Assembly: GCA_017979445.1 (NCBI GenBank)
Contig: CM030714.1
Location: 20,021,624-20,085,623 of the forward strand
Reading direction: 5' to 3'
Source of the DNA: Akebia trifoliata
Lineage: Eukaryota > Streptophyta > Magnoliopsida > Ranunculales > Lardizabalaceae
DNA: 64,000 nucleotides
Made by a program: the position numbers and the translations under genes
Part shown: piece by piece, positions 47,220 to 58,724 of the stretch
Layout of the letters: each line of letters begins with the position of its first letter
Numbering within the stretch: position 1 is the first letter of the stretch
Notes under the pieces: model-generated
Told to the model about the DNA's origin: nothing
Seen by the model: the letters and a program-made list of their open reading frames with translations, nothing else
Databases searched by the model: none

Positions 47220-47237
47220 GGGCGACTCCACTGGGGA
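47220..47237 (+). promoter_or_regulatory. Primer-binding site of element E
   Basis: GGGCGACTCCACTGGGGA directly after the LTR. It differs only in its first base from the site of element F (TGGCGACTCCACTGGGGA at 63548-63565, minus strand). This wording is typical of Tat/Ogre elements; I did not assign the tRNA. Confidence 0.8.
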
Positions 47238-47915
47238 CCTTCGAGGATCAAACTTGAAAAACCCCAAGTAAGGGGAGCATTGCTAGAATAACCTAGACTG
47301 TTTTTAGTTATTAGTTTACCGTTTTTATTTTATTTTTATCATCTTTTTCGGTTCAATCATTGATCGTATGTTTGGATTATGAATATTTCGCTCTTACATG
47401 TTCGTATTATTTTGTTTATTTTATTTTATTATTATGGATCGCTCGAGGGTTATTTAGAATGACCCTAAGTAATTAAAGAGATCATGAGGTTAATTGTGGA
47501 GGGAATGATGATTAATGAATGTTGAAGTTTTCTTTTATTTTTACTTTGGGATTCTATTTTTAAGCATCGTTGTTAAAAAAAAAAAAAAAAAAAAATTTGT
47601 GTGATGCATCCTTCAACAAAATTTTTATATTTGTTTTTAAGATTAATAATGAATGTTGAAGTTTTAGTTTTTTTTTTTTCTTTAGGATTCTATTTTTATA
47701 TATGTTTGATTTGTTAATTATCAATGCTTTTTTTATTTGTCCTTTTTATATGTATAGTTTATTTTTTTTAAGCAGGTTATGCTGTCCGTTGACAGCAAAT
47801 AAAATTAGAATTTTTTTTTTAAGGGTACTGTAAGCGTGAACAACACTTACCCTTTGTTTTAAATCGATTATAGGGTGGGGTGCCCCTAGTAGAAACCCGT
47901 TTTTAATTAAGAATG
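47238..47915 (+). other. Proximal leader of element E
   Basis: Non-coding. Contains a direct repeat of about 60 bp (GAATGTTGAAGTTTT...GGATTCTATTTTTA) at about 47515-47567 and 47650-47697. Confidence 0.6.
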
Positions 47916-47923
47916 ATTTAATG

Positions 47924-48328
47924 TAGGGGTGCAACTCGGTCCGGGTTGGTTCGGGTTAGAGCAAAATCAGAACCGAACCGACCGAGATCGGTTCCACTAA
48001 ATAAGAACCAGAACCGAACCGAAGTGTTCTAAAACCGAACCAATCCAAACCGATCTTAATTAGGTTTGGTTCGGTTCGGTTCGGTTCCATGAGATTTACG
48101 CTTTTGTCGTAAATCGTAGCCGCAGAGAGAGAGAGAGAGAAAGGGGGAGGAACCTGTCACAGCCGGTGGTCACAGCCGCAGATCGCGCCTCAGGTCACCG
48201 ATCAAGACGCATCCGCAGAGAGAGAGAAAGAGCGATGGCAGGAGTTGGCAGCAGGTCGGAGAGAGAGAGAAAGAGAGACGAGCGGTTGGCACTGGTGGCG
48301 GATCGCAGAGAGGAAGAGAGAGAGAGCG

Positions 48329-48360
<32 letters not shown>

Positions 48361-48554
48361 CGCAGAGACGAGAGAGAGACGGAGTAGCCGCTGGCGGTGG
48401 ATCGCGGAGACGAGAGAGAGATAAGAGAAACGAGAGAAAGCAGCCGCTGGCGGCGGATCGCAGAAACGAAAGAAAGCGCAGAGACGAGAGATAGAGCGCA
48501 GAGAGTGAGAGAGATGAGAGAGACGAGGTTTTATTCTAAAAAAAAATGAAAAAA

Positions 48555-48603
<49 letters not shown>

Positions 48604-48802
48604 TTATTTTAAATTAATTAATTCGGTTTTCAGTTTAGTTCGGTTTTTTATATTACTTGAACCGAGAACCGAATCGAATTCATCGGTTTTTTATTTTTTA
48701 AATCCGAAACCGAACCAAATTCAATCTAAACCGAACCAAACCAATCCAAATCTCACGGTTTGGTTCGGTTCTCGGTTTGAACCGAATTAAGTTGCACCCC
48801 TA
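47924..48802. mobile_element. hAT-like MITE in the leader of element E (about 879 bp)
   Basis: Perfect terminal inverted repeat TAGGGGTGCAACT/AGTTGCACCCCTA (one inserted base in the next positions) and a perfect 8-bp duplication ATTTAATG at 47916-47923 and 48803-48810. TAGGG fits the hAT end pattern YARNG. Arms are rich in GGTTCGGTT/AACCGAACC words. The middle (48126-48535) is a GA-rich array and a (AT)n run lies at about 48560-48598. No transposase. The Arg-Glu repeat ORF at 48166-48387 is a translation of the GA array. Confidence 0.85.
48126..48535. repeat. GA-rich internal array of the MITE
   Basis: Imperfect repeats of GCAGAGACGAGAGAGA separated by GCCGCTGGCGGCGGATCGC-type words, about four of each. 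Strongly purine-biased on the plus strand. Confidence 0.85.
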
Positions 48803-48810
48803 ATTTAATG

Positions 48811-50570
48811 TAGTGATTGGTGTGCCGATAGTAGAATAACGTTTTTTCTATTTCCTATCTCCTTCTTAAAAGAGAAAGATGAAACAACAAAGAGGAGAAA
48901 ACGTTCTCTCTCTCTCTCTCTCTCTATACTCTTTTCAATTTCCTACTTCGAATGTGATTTCGATTTCGACTATCAAATTGTGGATCAAAGAACCGAACTA
49001 CCAACTCTCTATTTCGTTCTATCTCTTCGTTCTTTCATGGTGATCTAGATCGTTGATCGATCCTTGCGATGGGTTTGTTGTATATCTCTAATAACAAACA
49101 ACGGTGTAGATTGAGGTAGATCAGATCGCACTGTCGCGCACACACAGATAAACCCAGATTTATGAGTTAATTCTGATCATCCTTACTATCTTAAAGTGGA
49201 TTTGATGATGCCAAGTCTGAATCTAATCTTAGAACGAGTGAATCGTGGTTTGATTTGCTGGATCTATCGGGTTAAAACGTCAATTGAAATCAGGAATTTC
49301 GCTGATTGTCAAAATGAATCGGTGAAGGATTAAATTGGCTTGTTCATCTGGATCAGTTCGGACCAAGTTCTTGCTGTTACATTTATGGATCTGAGTCGGT
49401 AATCCTTAAAAAATGAATTTTTTTTTCTCTTTTTCGATGACAAATAAGAACCACCTTATAATACAATAAGTTAACTTAAGTGGGGAGACATCATTCGAAT
49501 GAGATTCGGAATCTGCTGTTGGGGTTTTTGGGGCAAAACTATTAAATTGGATAAAATTGAATTAGGGTGACTTATTTGTTTATTCTAGTGGTTTATTTAT
49601 TTCATTGGTAAATAGATGGGTTACTCATTTTTTCCTCCTCAAGTAGCTATTGTCACACCAACTCTATGTACAGCACACCATATTTTAAATCAAAAATAAA
49701 TTATTATGAAAAAATCGTTTTTGAGCTAAGTTTGTTTTTTTAAAAAAAAAAAAAAAAAGAGAAAAGTGCAGATTTGAGTCTTTTATCTCTCGGTATCCTG
49801 TGGTATAATTTTGAGACCTTTGTGCTCGAGTCATTACCACACCAACGTTTACATATAGTATACCATATTTAATTATTGACTAATGTTGTTTGTGATCTCA
49901 AACTATGAATTGGTGTGACGTTAATAAAAGGTGGTACAGTAATAACAAATCATTTGTTGGTTACATATTTTTTTTTTTTTTTTTTATTATTTGTTTTATT
50001 ATTATTAGACTTTTGCTTTTAGTGTTTTTTATTAAAAATAAATAAAAAATCTCCCCATCCTCAAAAATCATTCTATTTTCAATTTAACATCCTTGGAAAA
50101 TCTAAATTATTTTGGGCCACCCACAATGACCTTTGATTGGACCATAGAAAAAAAAATCCATTTGATTTGGATAAAAATAAATAAATAAATAAATTTTTCG
50201 TGTGCTTATTTCAATATCGGATTTGATTAGGGTCACCTCAAAATATCTTTTGATTGGACCATGAAAATTACAAAATTTGAGCCTATTGCGATGATTGAAT
50301 CTAATTAATTATCATAGGCCATTATTCATTGATTGATTTGCTATAATTGATGAATGCTAGAGATGTGCATGTTTAAATCTTAAATTGAACCATATGAATA
50401 TGTTTATGATCAATGTATGCCTTTACCTGTGTGGTATAAGGCCTTTGCTTGTATGGTTTAATTAGGCCCATGGGCCCATTTGTTTGAAAAGGCCCTGGGC
50501 ACACCCCACCCTATTTTGCACACACCACATGCACGTTTACTGTTTTACATGCTTGCACATCCCATATAGC
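48811..50570 (+). other. Middle leader of element E
   Basis: No coding potential. Contains a (CT)n run at about 48905-48926, several poly(A)/poly(T) tracts and an imperfect repeat of ACACCAA.T.TA.ATA..GCA.ACCATATTT at about 49655 and 49840. Confidence 0.55.
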
Positions 50571-50877
50571 CAACGTGGCACTAGTGCGTGGCCCGGTCTC
50601 TTCGGAGATGCGACGTCATTCATGAAAAGCACAACTCCAGTCACGTACCTTAGGGTATATCAAACTGGGACATCAGTACAGTCTGATCAGGTGACTCTGA
50701 AAGGTATATATGCACCCAGGCTGGAGCGACCTGAGCCTTTGACCTATTGTGAGCCACACAGTCACATGTCCCTATTGCCAATGTAGTACTAGTACGTGGT
50801 CGGTCCCCTCGTGGGATGCCAAACCATTTATGAAAGCTACAACTCTTGACTCGTACCCATAGGTATATAAAAGATAA
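50571..50877 (+). repeat. Diverged tandem repeat of about 205 bp in the E leader
   Basis: GCACTAGTGCGTGGCCCGGTC and GTACTAGTACGTGGTCGGTCC begin two copies (50571 and 50778). Both continue to CATTCATGAAAAGC/CATTTATGAAAGCT and GTACC...AGG.TATAT. A further partial copy of the GGTATAT...GGTATATA part lies at 51090-51170. Confidence 0.75.
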
Positions 50878-50900
50878 TCCAAGTACATCAATTACACTTT

Positions 50901-51024
50901 TTGATCAAAACCAGTGCTTAAGAGAGATCCTGCCCCGCTGTACCCTACTGTATGAGGGGGATAGACTATGTCTATTCTAAACGAGAGATATTTAAGTGGG
51001 CCCTTGCTCAGCATTGTGCGCCAC
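50901..51024 (+). promoter_or_regulatory. Conserved leader block with hairpin (element E copy)
   Basis: From TTGATCAAAACCAGTGC to GTGCGCCAC. It matches the minus strand of 59393-59498 in element F over its whole length apart from two gaps, although surrounding leader sequence has diverged. The best-kept part is a stem-loop, GGATAGAC-TAT-GTCTATTC at 50959-50977. The function is unknown; an RNA role in packaging, dimerisation or translation of the transcript is an inference. Confidence 0.7.
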
Positions 51025-51524
51025 GTCTCAACTGGGGATCAAACTGGCTGTTTTTTACTTCAGAGAAGTGAGTTGAAGTTTTAGATTATCACCTATACGG
51101 TATATCAAACCAAGTCACCACGTACCGTCTGATTGAGTATGCTCGAAAGGTATATAGGTATACTTGGGTAAGGGTGGTCAGATAAAAATGCATTGCACGT
51201 AGTAAGCTTATAGTCTAGAAACCTTCCTTGTAGGTCACGACTCGAATTTATCGTGGGTGTTTCCGGGTTGTTCATTGAATCAGACTTTGTGATTGATGAA
51301 TGATGTGGATGTTGAGATCAGAATGTTTGGTTGTCCTCAAGGATTAAAAATGTTGTTTTTAGAAATGGAAATGGGTGCACCGACCCAATAAAGAATATAT
51401 TCTTTTGCAATAATGACCTAGTTCATCTCGATCCAACGATCATGATGGGCTGGGTCATTTAAATCAAAATGGAAATCAAATTATTTTTTAAATTCAGGTT
51501 TCAACCCATTTTCAAAGAAGAAAA

Positions 51525-51665
51525 ATGGTTTACAAAAAGAAAGTATTTTTCAGAAAAAATATTTTCTAAAAGAAGTATTCTCTAGAAAAAATGTTTTCCA
51601 AAAAATATTTTCCATAAAAACAAGATTTTCCGAAAGAAAATATTTTCTGAAGGAAAATAAAAAGA
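51525..51665 (+). repeat. Short tandem repeat, GAAAATATTTTC-like units
   Basis: About eight units of 16-20 bp based on AGAAAATATTTTCTAAAA, each partly self-complementary, between the conserved leader block and gag. Confidence 0.8.
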
Positions 51666-52245
51666 ATAGTAATTGATATTTTACATGGACCTTGGAAACG
51701 TACTAAAATACCTATGGATCTAGTTAGTTCGTACTTAATCGATTGACCTATTTGGAATTAGCTTTTTGATCAACTTTTACATGATCAAATGGATAAATTG
51801 ATTACAAGAAAAGAAAAGTTTAATTTAGTCCATTCGGTTAGATCGATCTAAATAGAACTAACAACTTGATTGGACGTGTGATTTCATTCATGGAACCAGT
51901 CAAATCAACGGGTTCCTATTATTTCATTATGCTTGCATATGATCAAATTGGTCACATCACTTTGCTCATCGGACTGTAGGTCATTATATTAATTTCTTAT
52001 TTTGGTAAACCTGGTAATGATAAGGGATGCATCCGGATTTAATAAAAAAGAAAATATTTTATTTGGTCGAAATCGCTCTAAGACATTCTACATCATCCTA
52101 TTTTGTGTCTTTACCCAGGTCATTCTGTCAAGTCATCTAACTTGCTGCCTAAGCATAGTCTTTATTATTTGGTCAAATCATTTGCCCTTATTAATCGTAA
52201 TCTCTAATTTGTTTTTGAATGATTATCAATCTTCAACACGATTAA
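51666..52245 (+). other. Leader of element E before gag
   Basis: Non-coding so far as can be seen; an ORF at 52002-52274 has no family pattern. Confidence 0.5.
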
Positions 52246-52258
52246 TCTACGTCAAATC

Positions 52259-52894
52259 ATGCAAGATTTTGTGAACCAGATGAATCATGCTTGCCAATGC
52301 CACCCGATGGGGGCATGCCAAGATAACGAAGACAGACATAGATGGAATTTAACGACTAGAATCAATACTTCAAAAAAATATGAATTATTAAGCATACCAA
52401 AATACGACGAAACTTCCTATCCAAGAACTCACCTATGCTCGTATATTGGGGACATGCATCTTCGAGGTTTAGGAAGTAAACAAATTGCATAATTATTTTG
52501 CACCACTTTCAAAGGACCCGCTCTTGAATGGCTTATATTGTTAATACAGTCTCGACTTCATACTTAGGAAGAAATCATGGAAGAGTTTATGAAGTATTTT
52601 AGTCTGAAGGTCGCTAACTCAAATCCAACACAATCGATAGTTAATGTTATTAAACAATCCAAGCCTAGAAGAAAGTTTTATAATCTCGGGATGACTTTAA
52701 GTATCGTCTTGAGGATGTTAACAAAGAAAGGACTATTACAGCCTAAATCCGTACCCAATGCCTCTCAAAGTAATGACGAAAGTCACCAATTTTGCGAGTT
52801 TCATCAAGTTACAAGTCATTACACCGACAAATGTATATCTCTCTACCATGCTATTCAAGACCTCATCGACATAGGGAAGATAACCTTTAAGTGA
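52259..52894 (+). pseudogene. gag remnant of element E
   Basis: Reading frames at 52259-52492 and 52577-52894 together keep the Ty3 gag outline: PKYDETSYPRTHLCSYIGDM, then after a stop FCTTFKGPALEWLILL, EEFMKYFSL and SIVNVIKQSKPRRKFYN. A deletion then jumps to the C-terminal CCHC-like FCEFHQVTSHYTDKCISLYHAIQDLID. These are the landmarks of Tat-lineage gag. Stops at 52490-52492 and near 52565 and the missing middle make it non-functional. Confidence 0.78.
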
Positions 52895-53099
52895 AATGTT
52901 GAGTCTGCTGGATAAAACACCATTTAGTTGTCCTAGTCTTTCCATTATTTTTTGTCTCGTTAATTTCCAAGTAGTGTCAAGTTTCAAAGAATATTTCTTT
53001 TTACAAGAGTCATTGTTCTAGGTTAATAATGGAATCCTTCCATTCCAATGAAATAAAAAGATTCTTTCGATTATCATGTGTGCAACAAGTCTTCAAATT

Positions 53100-53690
53100 T
53101 TGAAAATGAATTTGATTAAAAATTGAATCTAAGGATAATTCTTGAGAAGTGCGAATCAAAACTGTCCAATCCCTAGAGGAACATGAGAAAATGATGGACT
53201 TACTTAAGGAGTTCAGAGATGTTTTCGCATGATCCTATGAGGATACGCCTAATGTGAACATTAATATTTTTCAACAATGAATCTTTAGTCTAATGATATG
53301 GGCACGACATATATCTCTAGAATCGGAGGTTATTCTGATAGTTCGAAGACACAACGTATCTCGAAGGAGTCATGGTCAAGAGATAGAAAATTTGAAGCAT
53401 GAATTATACTCAGAAGAATCAAATGTCACCAATGAGTTCAAATACTCAAAGTAATCCATCAAATAGGATTAAACACTTTAAGATCACATCGATCAGAATT
53501 TACCATCCCAGGTATCAAGGAAATGAACATTATATAATGGATGCCAAAAAGGGGACATCAAGTAAGGGGAAAAAGTTTTCCTTTAGAAAAAATACTATCT
53601 CTAAGAGCCAGAATCAACACTATAAGAGAAGACCAACTCGAGTACTCAATGTTAAAATCACTCGTTCAGAAGTTTGAGCCCAACTAAAGC
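53100..53690 (+). pseudogene. pol scrap of element E
   Basis: 53185-53255 can be read as LLKEFRDVFA, stop, SYEDTP, the short linker that normally precedes the RT of Tat-type elements (EFxDVFAWSYEDMP pattern). The RT that should follow is absent. The ORF at 53399-53677 is basic (KRRPTRVLNVK) and not assigned. Confidence 0.6.
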
Positions 53691-54807
53691 AGATCAGTTA
53701 TCGTCAAAGAGACCTTACAAGGAAAAAACATTAACTAACCTCAATCAAATTATGTGATACCCCATTTAAGGAGACTTTTCTTTTATCGATGCACTTTTTC
53801 CAATCTCACCCTTTTAAAAAAAAAAATATTTTCCTTTGCTAGCCCCTCTATCCAATATGAAAAGATAACCATTTTTTTTTTAAACCCCACCAACCAACCA
53901 ACCTAGGGGAAGGTATTTCGAACTACGTTTAGACCTGATCCCAAACTGAATTGGGGTATGTAGGCAACCTAGAAGTTACCTCAAGCCCGGTTAAAAAAAA
54001 ATATTTACTCCCAGAATAAACACAAAAAAATGAATAAAGAAGGGAGTATTTTTTCAAAAAAAAATCTTTCATCCAAAGTATAGAAGAAAGAAAATCAAGA
54101 ATGCCAAACTAGGGGGCATTTTTTAAATAAAAAAATAAAAAAAAATACTCAGAAATGGAGAGTACATTAGACTAGGGGCATTTTTTTTGGGATTTTGAAC
54201 TATATATCATTTCTTTCTAAACCCTCCTAAGCCCACCTAAAAAGTCCTCCTGGGTATTACGTAAAATGGTCAAGGGAAGTTCGTGCTATCGTTAATAAAG
54301 ATCTCTCAATGAAGAAAAGTAAAGGCCTGCTTGGTTGAAAACCCATAAAGGCGACTTAGGCAAAAGTCAAGGTAAAAAAAAAAAAAAAAATCAAAGCTCG
54401 TTAGGTTGAAAATCCGAAAGGACGATCTAAGCAAAAAGAAGAGCATATATAAAAAAAATATAATAACAAAATTCCTAGCCTGCTAGATTGAAAATCCAGA
54501 AGGATAATTCTGGCAAAAGTTAAGGCACCATTAAAGAAGAATCTGAGAGGAGAATCTAAGAAACTTCCTTCAAGGCTCATGTCGTAGTAGAAGATCAGAC
54601 GAAGGACAATATCAAAGTCAGAGTTGATAAAATCTCAGAAGCCATCGAAATCATCATTGATTTTCGAAGGAATGTTCATCTGATTAAATTATCTGAAAGG
54701 GAGAAAGACAGATTAATTTCAAACTTCGAAAGAAAAATCTAAACTTTCAATGTTCATCAAATTTGGAGTTTTTCAAATAATGTTCATCTATTCCAAGTTG
54801 TACATAT
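53691..54807 (+). other. 3' non-coding region of element E
   Basis: No recognisable gene. Contains many poly(A) tracts and a loose repeat (GCCTGCTTGGTTGAAAACC, GCTCGTTAGGTTGAAAATCC, GCCTGCTAGATTGAAAATCC at about 54327, 54395 and 54478). Confidence 0.55.
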
Positions 54808-54809
54808 GA

Positions 54810-55352
54810 TGCTCTTAAGGGTTAACTTGGATTTTGCTCAGTTGCCGCCAAGGGTTAACTTGGATTTTGCTTAGTTGCTGCCGAGGATTTGCTCGGATTA
54901 TGCTCAGCCAGATGCCACCGAGGGTTGCTCGGATTATGCTCAGCCAGTTGCCGCTGAGGGTTATCTCAGATTTTGCTCAGTTGCCGCCAAGGGTTATCAT
55001 GGATTATGCTCAGCCAGTTGCCGCCGAGGGTCATCTTGGATTTTGCTCAGTTGCCGCCAAGGGTTATCTTGGATTTTGCATAGCCAGTTGCCGCCGAGGG
55101 TTATCTCGAATTTTGCTCAATTGTCGTCAAGGGTTATCTTGAATTTTGCTCAGCCAGTTGCCGTCGAGGGTTTGCTCGGATTTTGCTCAGATGCCGCCAA
55201 AGGTTATCTTGGATTTTGCTCAGTTGTCGCCAAGGGTTATCTTGGATTTTGCTCAGATACCGCTAAGGGTTAACTTGGATTTTGCTCAGTTGCCGCCAAG
55301 GGTTATCTTGGATTTTGTTTAGTTACCGCCGAGGGTTTTCTCGGAATTATGC
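54810..55352 (+). repeat. 33/37-bp tandem array before the 3' LTR of element E
   Basis: About sixteen units of TTGCCGCCAAGGGTTATCTT plus GGATTTTGCTCAG, some extended by CCAG to 37 bp. Units with and without CCAG often alternate, implying a higher-order dimer. ORFs through the array are translations of the repeat. Tandem arrays in the 3' untranslated region are a known habit of Tat/Ogre elements. Confidence 0.95.
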
Positions 55353-55495
55353 TCAGTTTATGCTCAAATTATGCTCAGTTATGCTTGGTTTATGCTTAGT
55401 TCTACTTAGTTTATGCTCAGATTATACTCAGTTAGGCTCAGTTTATGCTCAGTTTATGTTCAATTTACATTCACTTTGTGCTCAGATTTTACTCA
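55353..55495 (+). repeat. Degenerate TTATGCTCAGTT repeat
   Basis: About eleven units of 10-13 bp following the larger array, built from its GCTCAG end. Confidence 0.85.
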
Positions 55496-55807
55496 GTTCT
55501 AACTTAAACTCTTTGAAATTTGTCTAAAATTTTAAGCCCACACACTTGCACAGTTGTTACATCAGTCAAGGAGAATTTTCTAAAATTCAAGGATTTGACA
55601 CTGCCAGTGAGAGCTCTCGCTCAAGGACCTGACATTTTATTTATTTATTTTTTTTTTTTAATTCGGGGAGAGCTTTACCCTCAAAGATCCGAACACCCCG
55701 ACGAATTACTAAATCAGGCTGCAAAATGAACTGTCACTAGCTTTGGCATTCGGATATCGCACTATTTACCAAATTAGATCTGCTATCTAGTTTGCTTCAA
55801 CCCTCTG

Positions 55808-55822
55808 GCAAAGAGGGGCATC
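55808..55822 (+). promoter_or_regulatory. Polypurine tract of element E
   Basis: GGCAAAGAGGGGCATC directly before TGTAGACACC. Mostly purine with a late CATC, as often seen in Tat elements. Confidence 0.7.
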
Positions 55823-57602
55823 TGTAGACACCCCATTTTTGCACTCGCCTGATTAATCAACTCGTCAACCCGATCGCAACGGTTCCCAATGATCGATGAT
55901 TATTCTAATGCTTCATTTTGTTACCAGATATGTTTCAGAAATTCGAATGAGGTATTTCGAACTGATAAAACTGTAGAAATCACGCTACGCCAGGAAAATA
56001 TAACCCCAAAAGCTTAGAAATCATCATTTTTCAAACAAAAAGAAGCTTTACAATAAAAATCACTAAAAAATGATCAAATTACCAAAATACCCCTAACATC
56101 AAAATAACCCTAGAACCTATGCTATGCTTAGGAAAACTCATTCAAACACATAAAATAACAAATCGAAATCAAATAAATCATTTTGCCAATTTTCACAGAA
56201 TTCGACAAAATTACGAAAATACCCCTCATAAAGTTCACGACCATTTCACACAAAAACTTCATAAATGACAAAAATCAACATTGCCATTGAATTCCTTATG
56301 AAAAATCGATTCTAAAACATCTTAGAACATAAAACACCGACTTGAAACACAAAAAGTCCTCTCTGGGGGTAAAACAGTAATTTCACAATTTTTATAATTA
56401 AAAATTTTAAATTAATAAATAAAATATTAAATAATTAAAGTGAAACATTAATGAAAATAATTTAAAATTTTAAGCCAAAGAAATCGATCAATCAAGCTCT
56501 CAGGCAAAATTGTTGAGGATTGCCAAGATATTTCTTCAGCTCTCAGGCAAAATTGTTGAGGGTTGTCAAGATATTTCTTCAGGGACCCCTCCATTTGGAG
56601 GTCCAAAGAATTAAAGATATAATAGAGGGGGGTTCTCCAAAAAATTAAAGTCAACCAAGCAAGACTAAAGTCAAGGTATTAAAGTCAATCAAGTAAGACT
56701 AATGTCAAAATTAAAGTCAATTAAGCAAGACTAAAGTCAAGATATTAAAGTCAATCAATTAAGACTAAAGTCAAAATTTTAAAGTCAATCAAATAAGACC
56801 AAAAGTCAAAATCCTAATAGAGTTCTAATTAAATAATAACTCTATTTAACAGAATTCTAATTAAAATATAACTCTACCCAAAATAATTCTAATTAAAATA
56901 CAACTCTACCTAAAACAATTCTACTTAAAATATAACTCTAACTAAAAGAATTCTGATAAAACACTAATTCTATCTAAATCAACCCTTAAAAAATCTATAA
57001 ATAGGGATCCTCACACCCTATTTTCGTATAAAATCATAAACCCTAAGAGAAGTAGGTCAAAAAAGCCTCCAAAGCCTCCCATAAACCCTAGTTTTGAAGC
57101 CCCAACTCCTTACCTAACACCCATACTTCGATTTTAGCTTGAAAAACACTAAAAAGTTCTTAAAAAATACCCCAAAATTCATAATAAATTTGAAGAATCC
57201 AGATCCAAGAAAGAAATACCTTGCCTCGGAGATTAGAAATCAGATCCGGAGATAGAACGGAGCAAGGAGTACGGTACAAAGAGCAGTTTTATCAGATCTG
57301 AGGGAATAAAATCTTTGCGTATGAAAGTAAAATTTATGTTATTTTTTTATCTAGGTTTTGTTGTTAGCAATGTAGTTTTATTTGGAATAAGTAGAGACCG
57401 GCATTGGCCAGGCAGGGTTGGTGCCTAACACCTTCCAACCCCGTAATGTGATCCCCGGACTCAATTTTTCTTTAGTAGATTAGTCATTTTTATCCGTTTC
57501 AAATCTATATTTGGTTCCTAGACCGTAATAACTAGGTGGCGACTCCCAAACCTCAAGGGTCAAAAACAGATCCGCGTACCCCACGGATCGAGGACGCTTT
57601 CA
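55823..57602 (+). repeat. 3' LTR of element E (1,780 bp)
   Basis: About 40 bp longer than the 5' LTR because CTCTCAGGCAAAATTGTTGA and the 20 bases after it are present twice (about 56497-56580). Ends GACGCTTTCA, then ACTAC. Confidence 0.93.
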
Positions 57603-57607
57603 ACTAC
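57603..57607. repeat. Target-site duplication ACTAC, right copy (element E)
   Basis: Identical to 45474-45478; the element F gag resumes to the right. Confidence 0.92.
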
Positions 57608-58693
57608 TGTCCCTAGGCTTGTTAAATCAAATATCAAACCAGTTCGAATCCCATCCTCGACCCGATCTGCTATCTGTACCAGCTTTGAAAAGGTATTTGT
57701 AGTGCGTCCCACCAAATGAGTATAGAAAACGTGCCCTAGTGTTAAGAAAAACGTAATGTTCATCTTTTGCTCAGTCATCGTGGGCTTTACTTGTGAAGCA
57801 GACTCTCTCCACCTCTAGGAGTACTCTTTCACTATTTATCTCTGTTTTCGTGTCATCTTGGCCATGTTGTTCTGGTCCAAACCCATATCTGTATTGAATT
57901 GATAATTGTGCCAGAACATTTCAGCTAAGTCCTGTCAATAATTGTGCCGACCCTGTCAAACTTCTTTGAAACAACTGCACTGACAATCTGTCATCCTCAC
58001 CGTACTGACACATTGGCTCACAATACAACTTTAGATGCGACAGAAGATACCCTACTCCGTTTTATTTCTCAAATTTCGGACACTTGAACTTGGCCGACAA
58101 CTGTGCATTAGGATAAAAGTAGTGGTCCTTAAACCAAGTTCCACTCATAGTGTTGAGGCCTTTCATTCTCCTCATTTCTTCTTGGAGAGACTTGATTTGT
58201 TGGGTCATCTTTTAGTCCGTTACACTTTTTGCCTATGTGTCTTTATACTGGCACTCGTCATCAGGAATGACCACCAGCGGTGGTCGATTCTACAGAATAT
58301 AGAGCGGGAGCCCTTGGTATCCCGACACTGTGGGTAGCAAGGTCCTTTTAGGGGTTGGTTGGGTATATCCTAATTAGACCCTGGCGCATGGTGCTGCACT
58401 GTTTAGGCCTGTATAAAGCTGGCGTTAGCTAACATGGCACTTAACATTTTTTCTTGCCTCTCAGTGTTTTTCAATAATGCTGCAATCCTTGCATCTATAT
58501 CTGACATTTCATTCGTTGCAGGCTGTGCTGCTTTGAAAGTGCTCATGGTAGTAGTTGAAGATCTGAGAAAATATGGAGGCACCTCTGGATATTTGTATTT
58601 CTTTCGTTTGGCCACCTGTAGGTATAGAAGACCAAGCGTTACTATCTTGTTTATAAAAGAAAAATGCAAGATGTTTTTATTAGGTTGGGTCAA
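57608..58693 (-). pseudogene. gag N-terminal and central part of element F
   Basis: On the minus strand: a Met-initiated stretch from 58693 including DARIAALLKNTERQEKMLS, then (after frame breaks) FKCPKFEK, HLKLYCEPMCQYGEDDRLS, LFQRSLTGSA near 58000, and from about 57850 SASQVKPTMTEQKMN, TFSKLVQIADRVEDGIRTG. These follow the order of the retrotransposon gag (capsid) domain in Tat-type elements. The protein is cut at 57608 by element E and resumes at 45473. Confidence 0.82.
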
Positions 58694-58724
58694 GTTAAAG
58701 CAAAACGAGTTTTAAAGAAAAAGA

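Larger units (their letters stand above)
45479..57602 (+). mobile_element. Element E: defective Ty3/gypsy (Tat/Ogre-type) retrotransposon, 12.1 kb
   Basis: Perfect target duplication ACTAC, LTRs of 1,740 and 1,780 bp, a primer site of the Tat/Ogre wording, a very long leader (about 5 kb) with repeats and a MITE, gag remnants, a scrap of pol, a tandem array in the 3' untranslated region and a polypurine tract. RT, RNase H and integrase cores are gone, so it is a large non-autonomous derivative. It is inserted in the gag of element F, in opposite orientation. Confidence 0.9.

Noticed and set aside
48166..48387. Arg/Glu-rich ORF
   Set aside because: It is a translation of the GA-rich core of the hAT-like MITE.
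54834..55273. Two overlapping ORFs rich in Cys, Arg and Gly
   Set aside because: They are two frames of the 33/37-bp tandem array in element E, not proteins.
54810..55352. CRISPR-like regular repeat array
   Set aside because: Units are directly adjacent with no unique spacers, and the sequence is plant nuclear DNA; it is a minisatellite.
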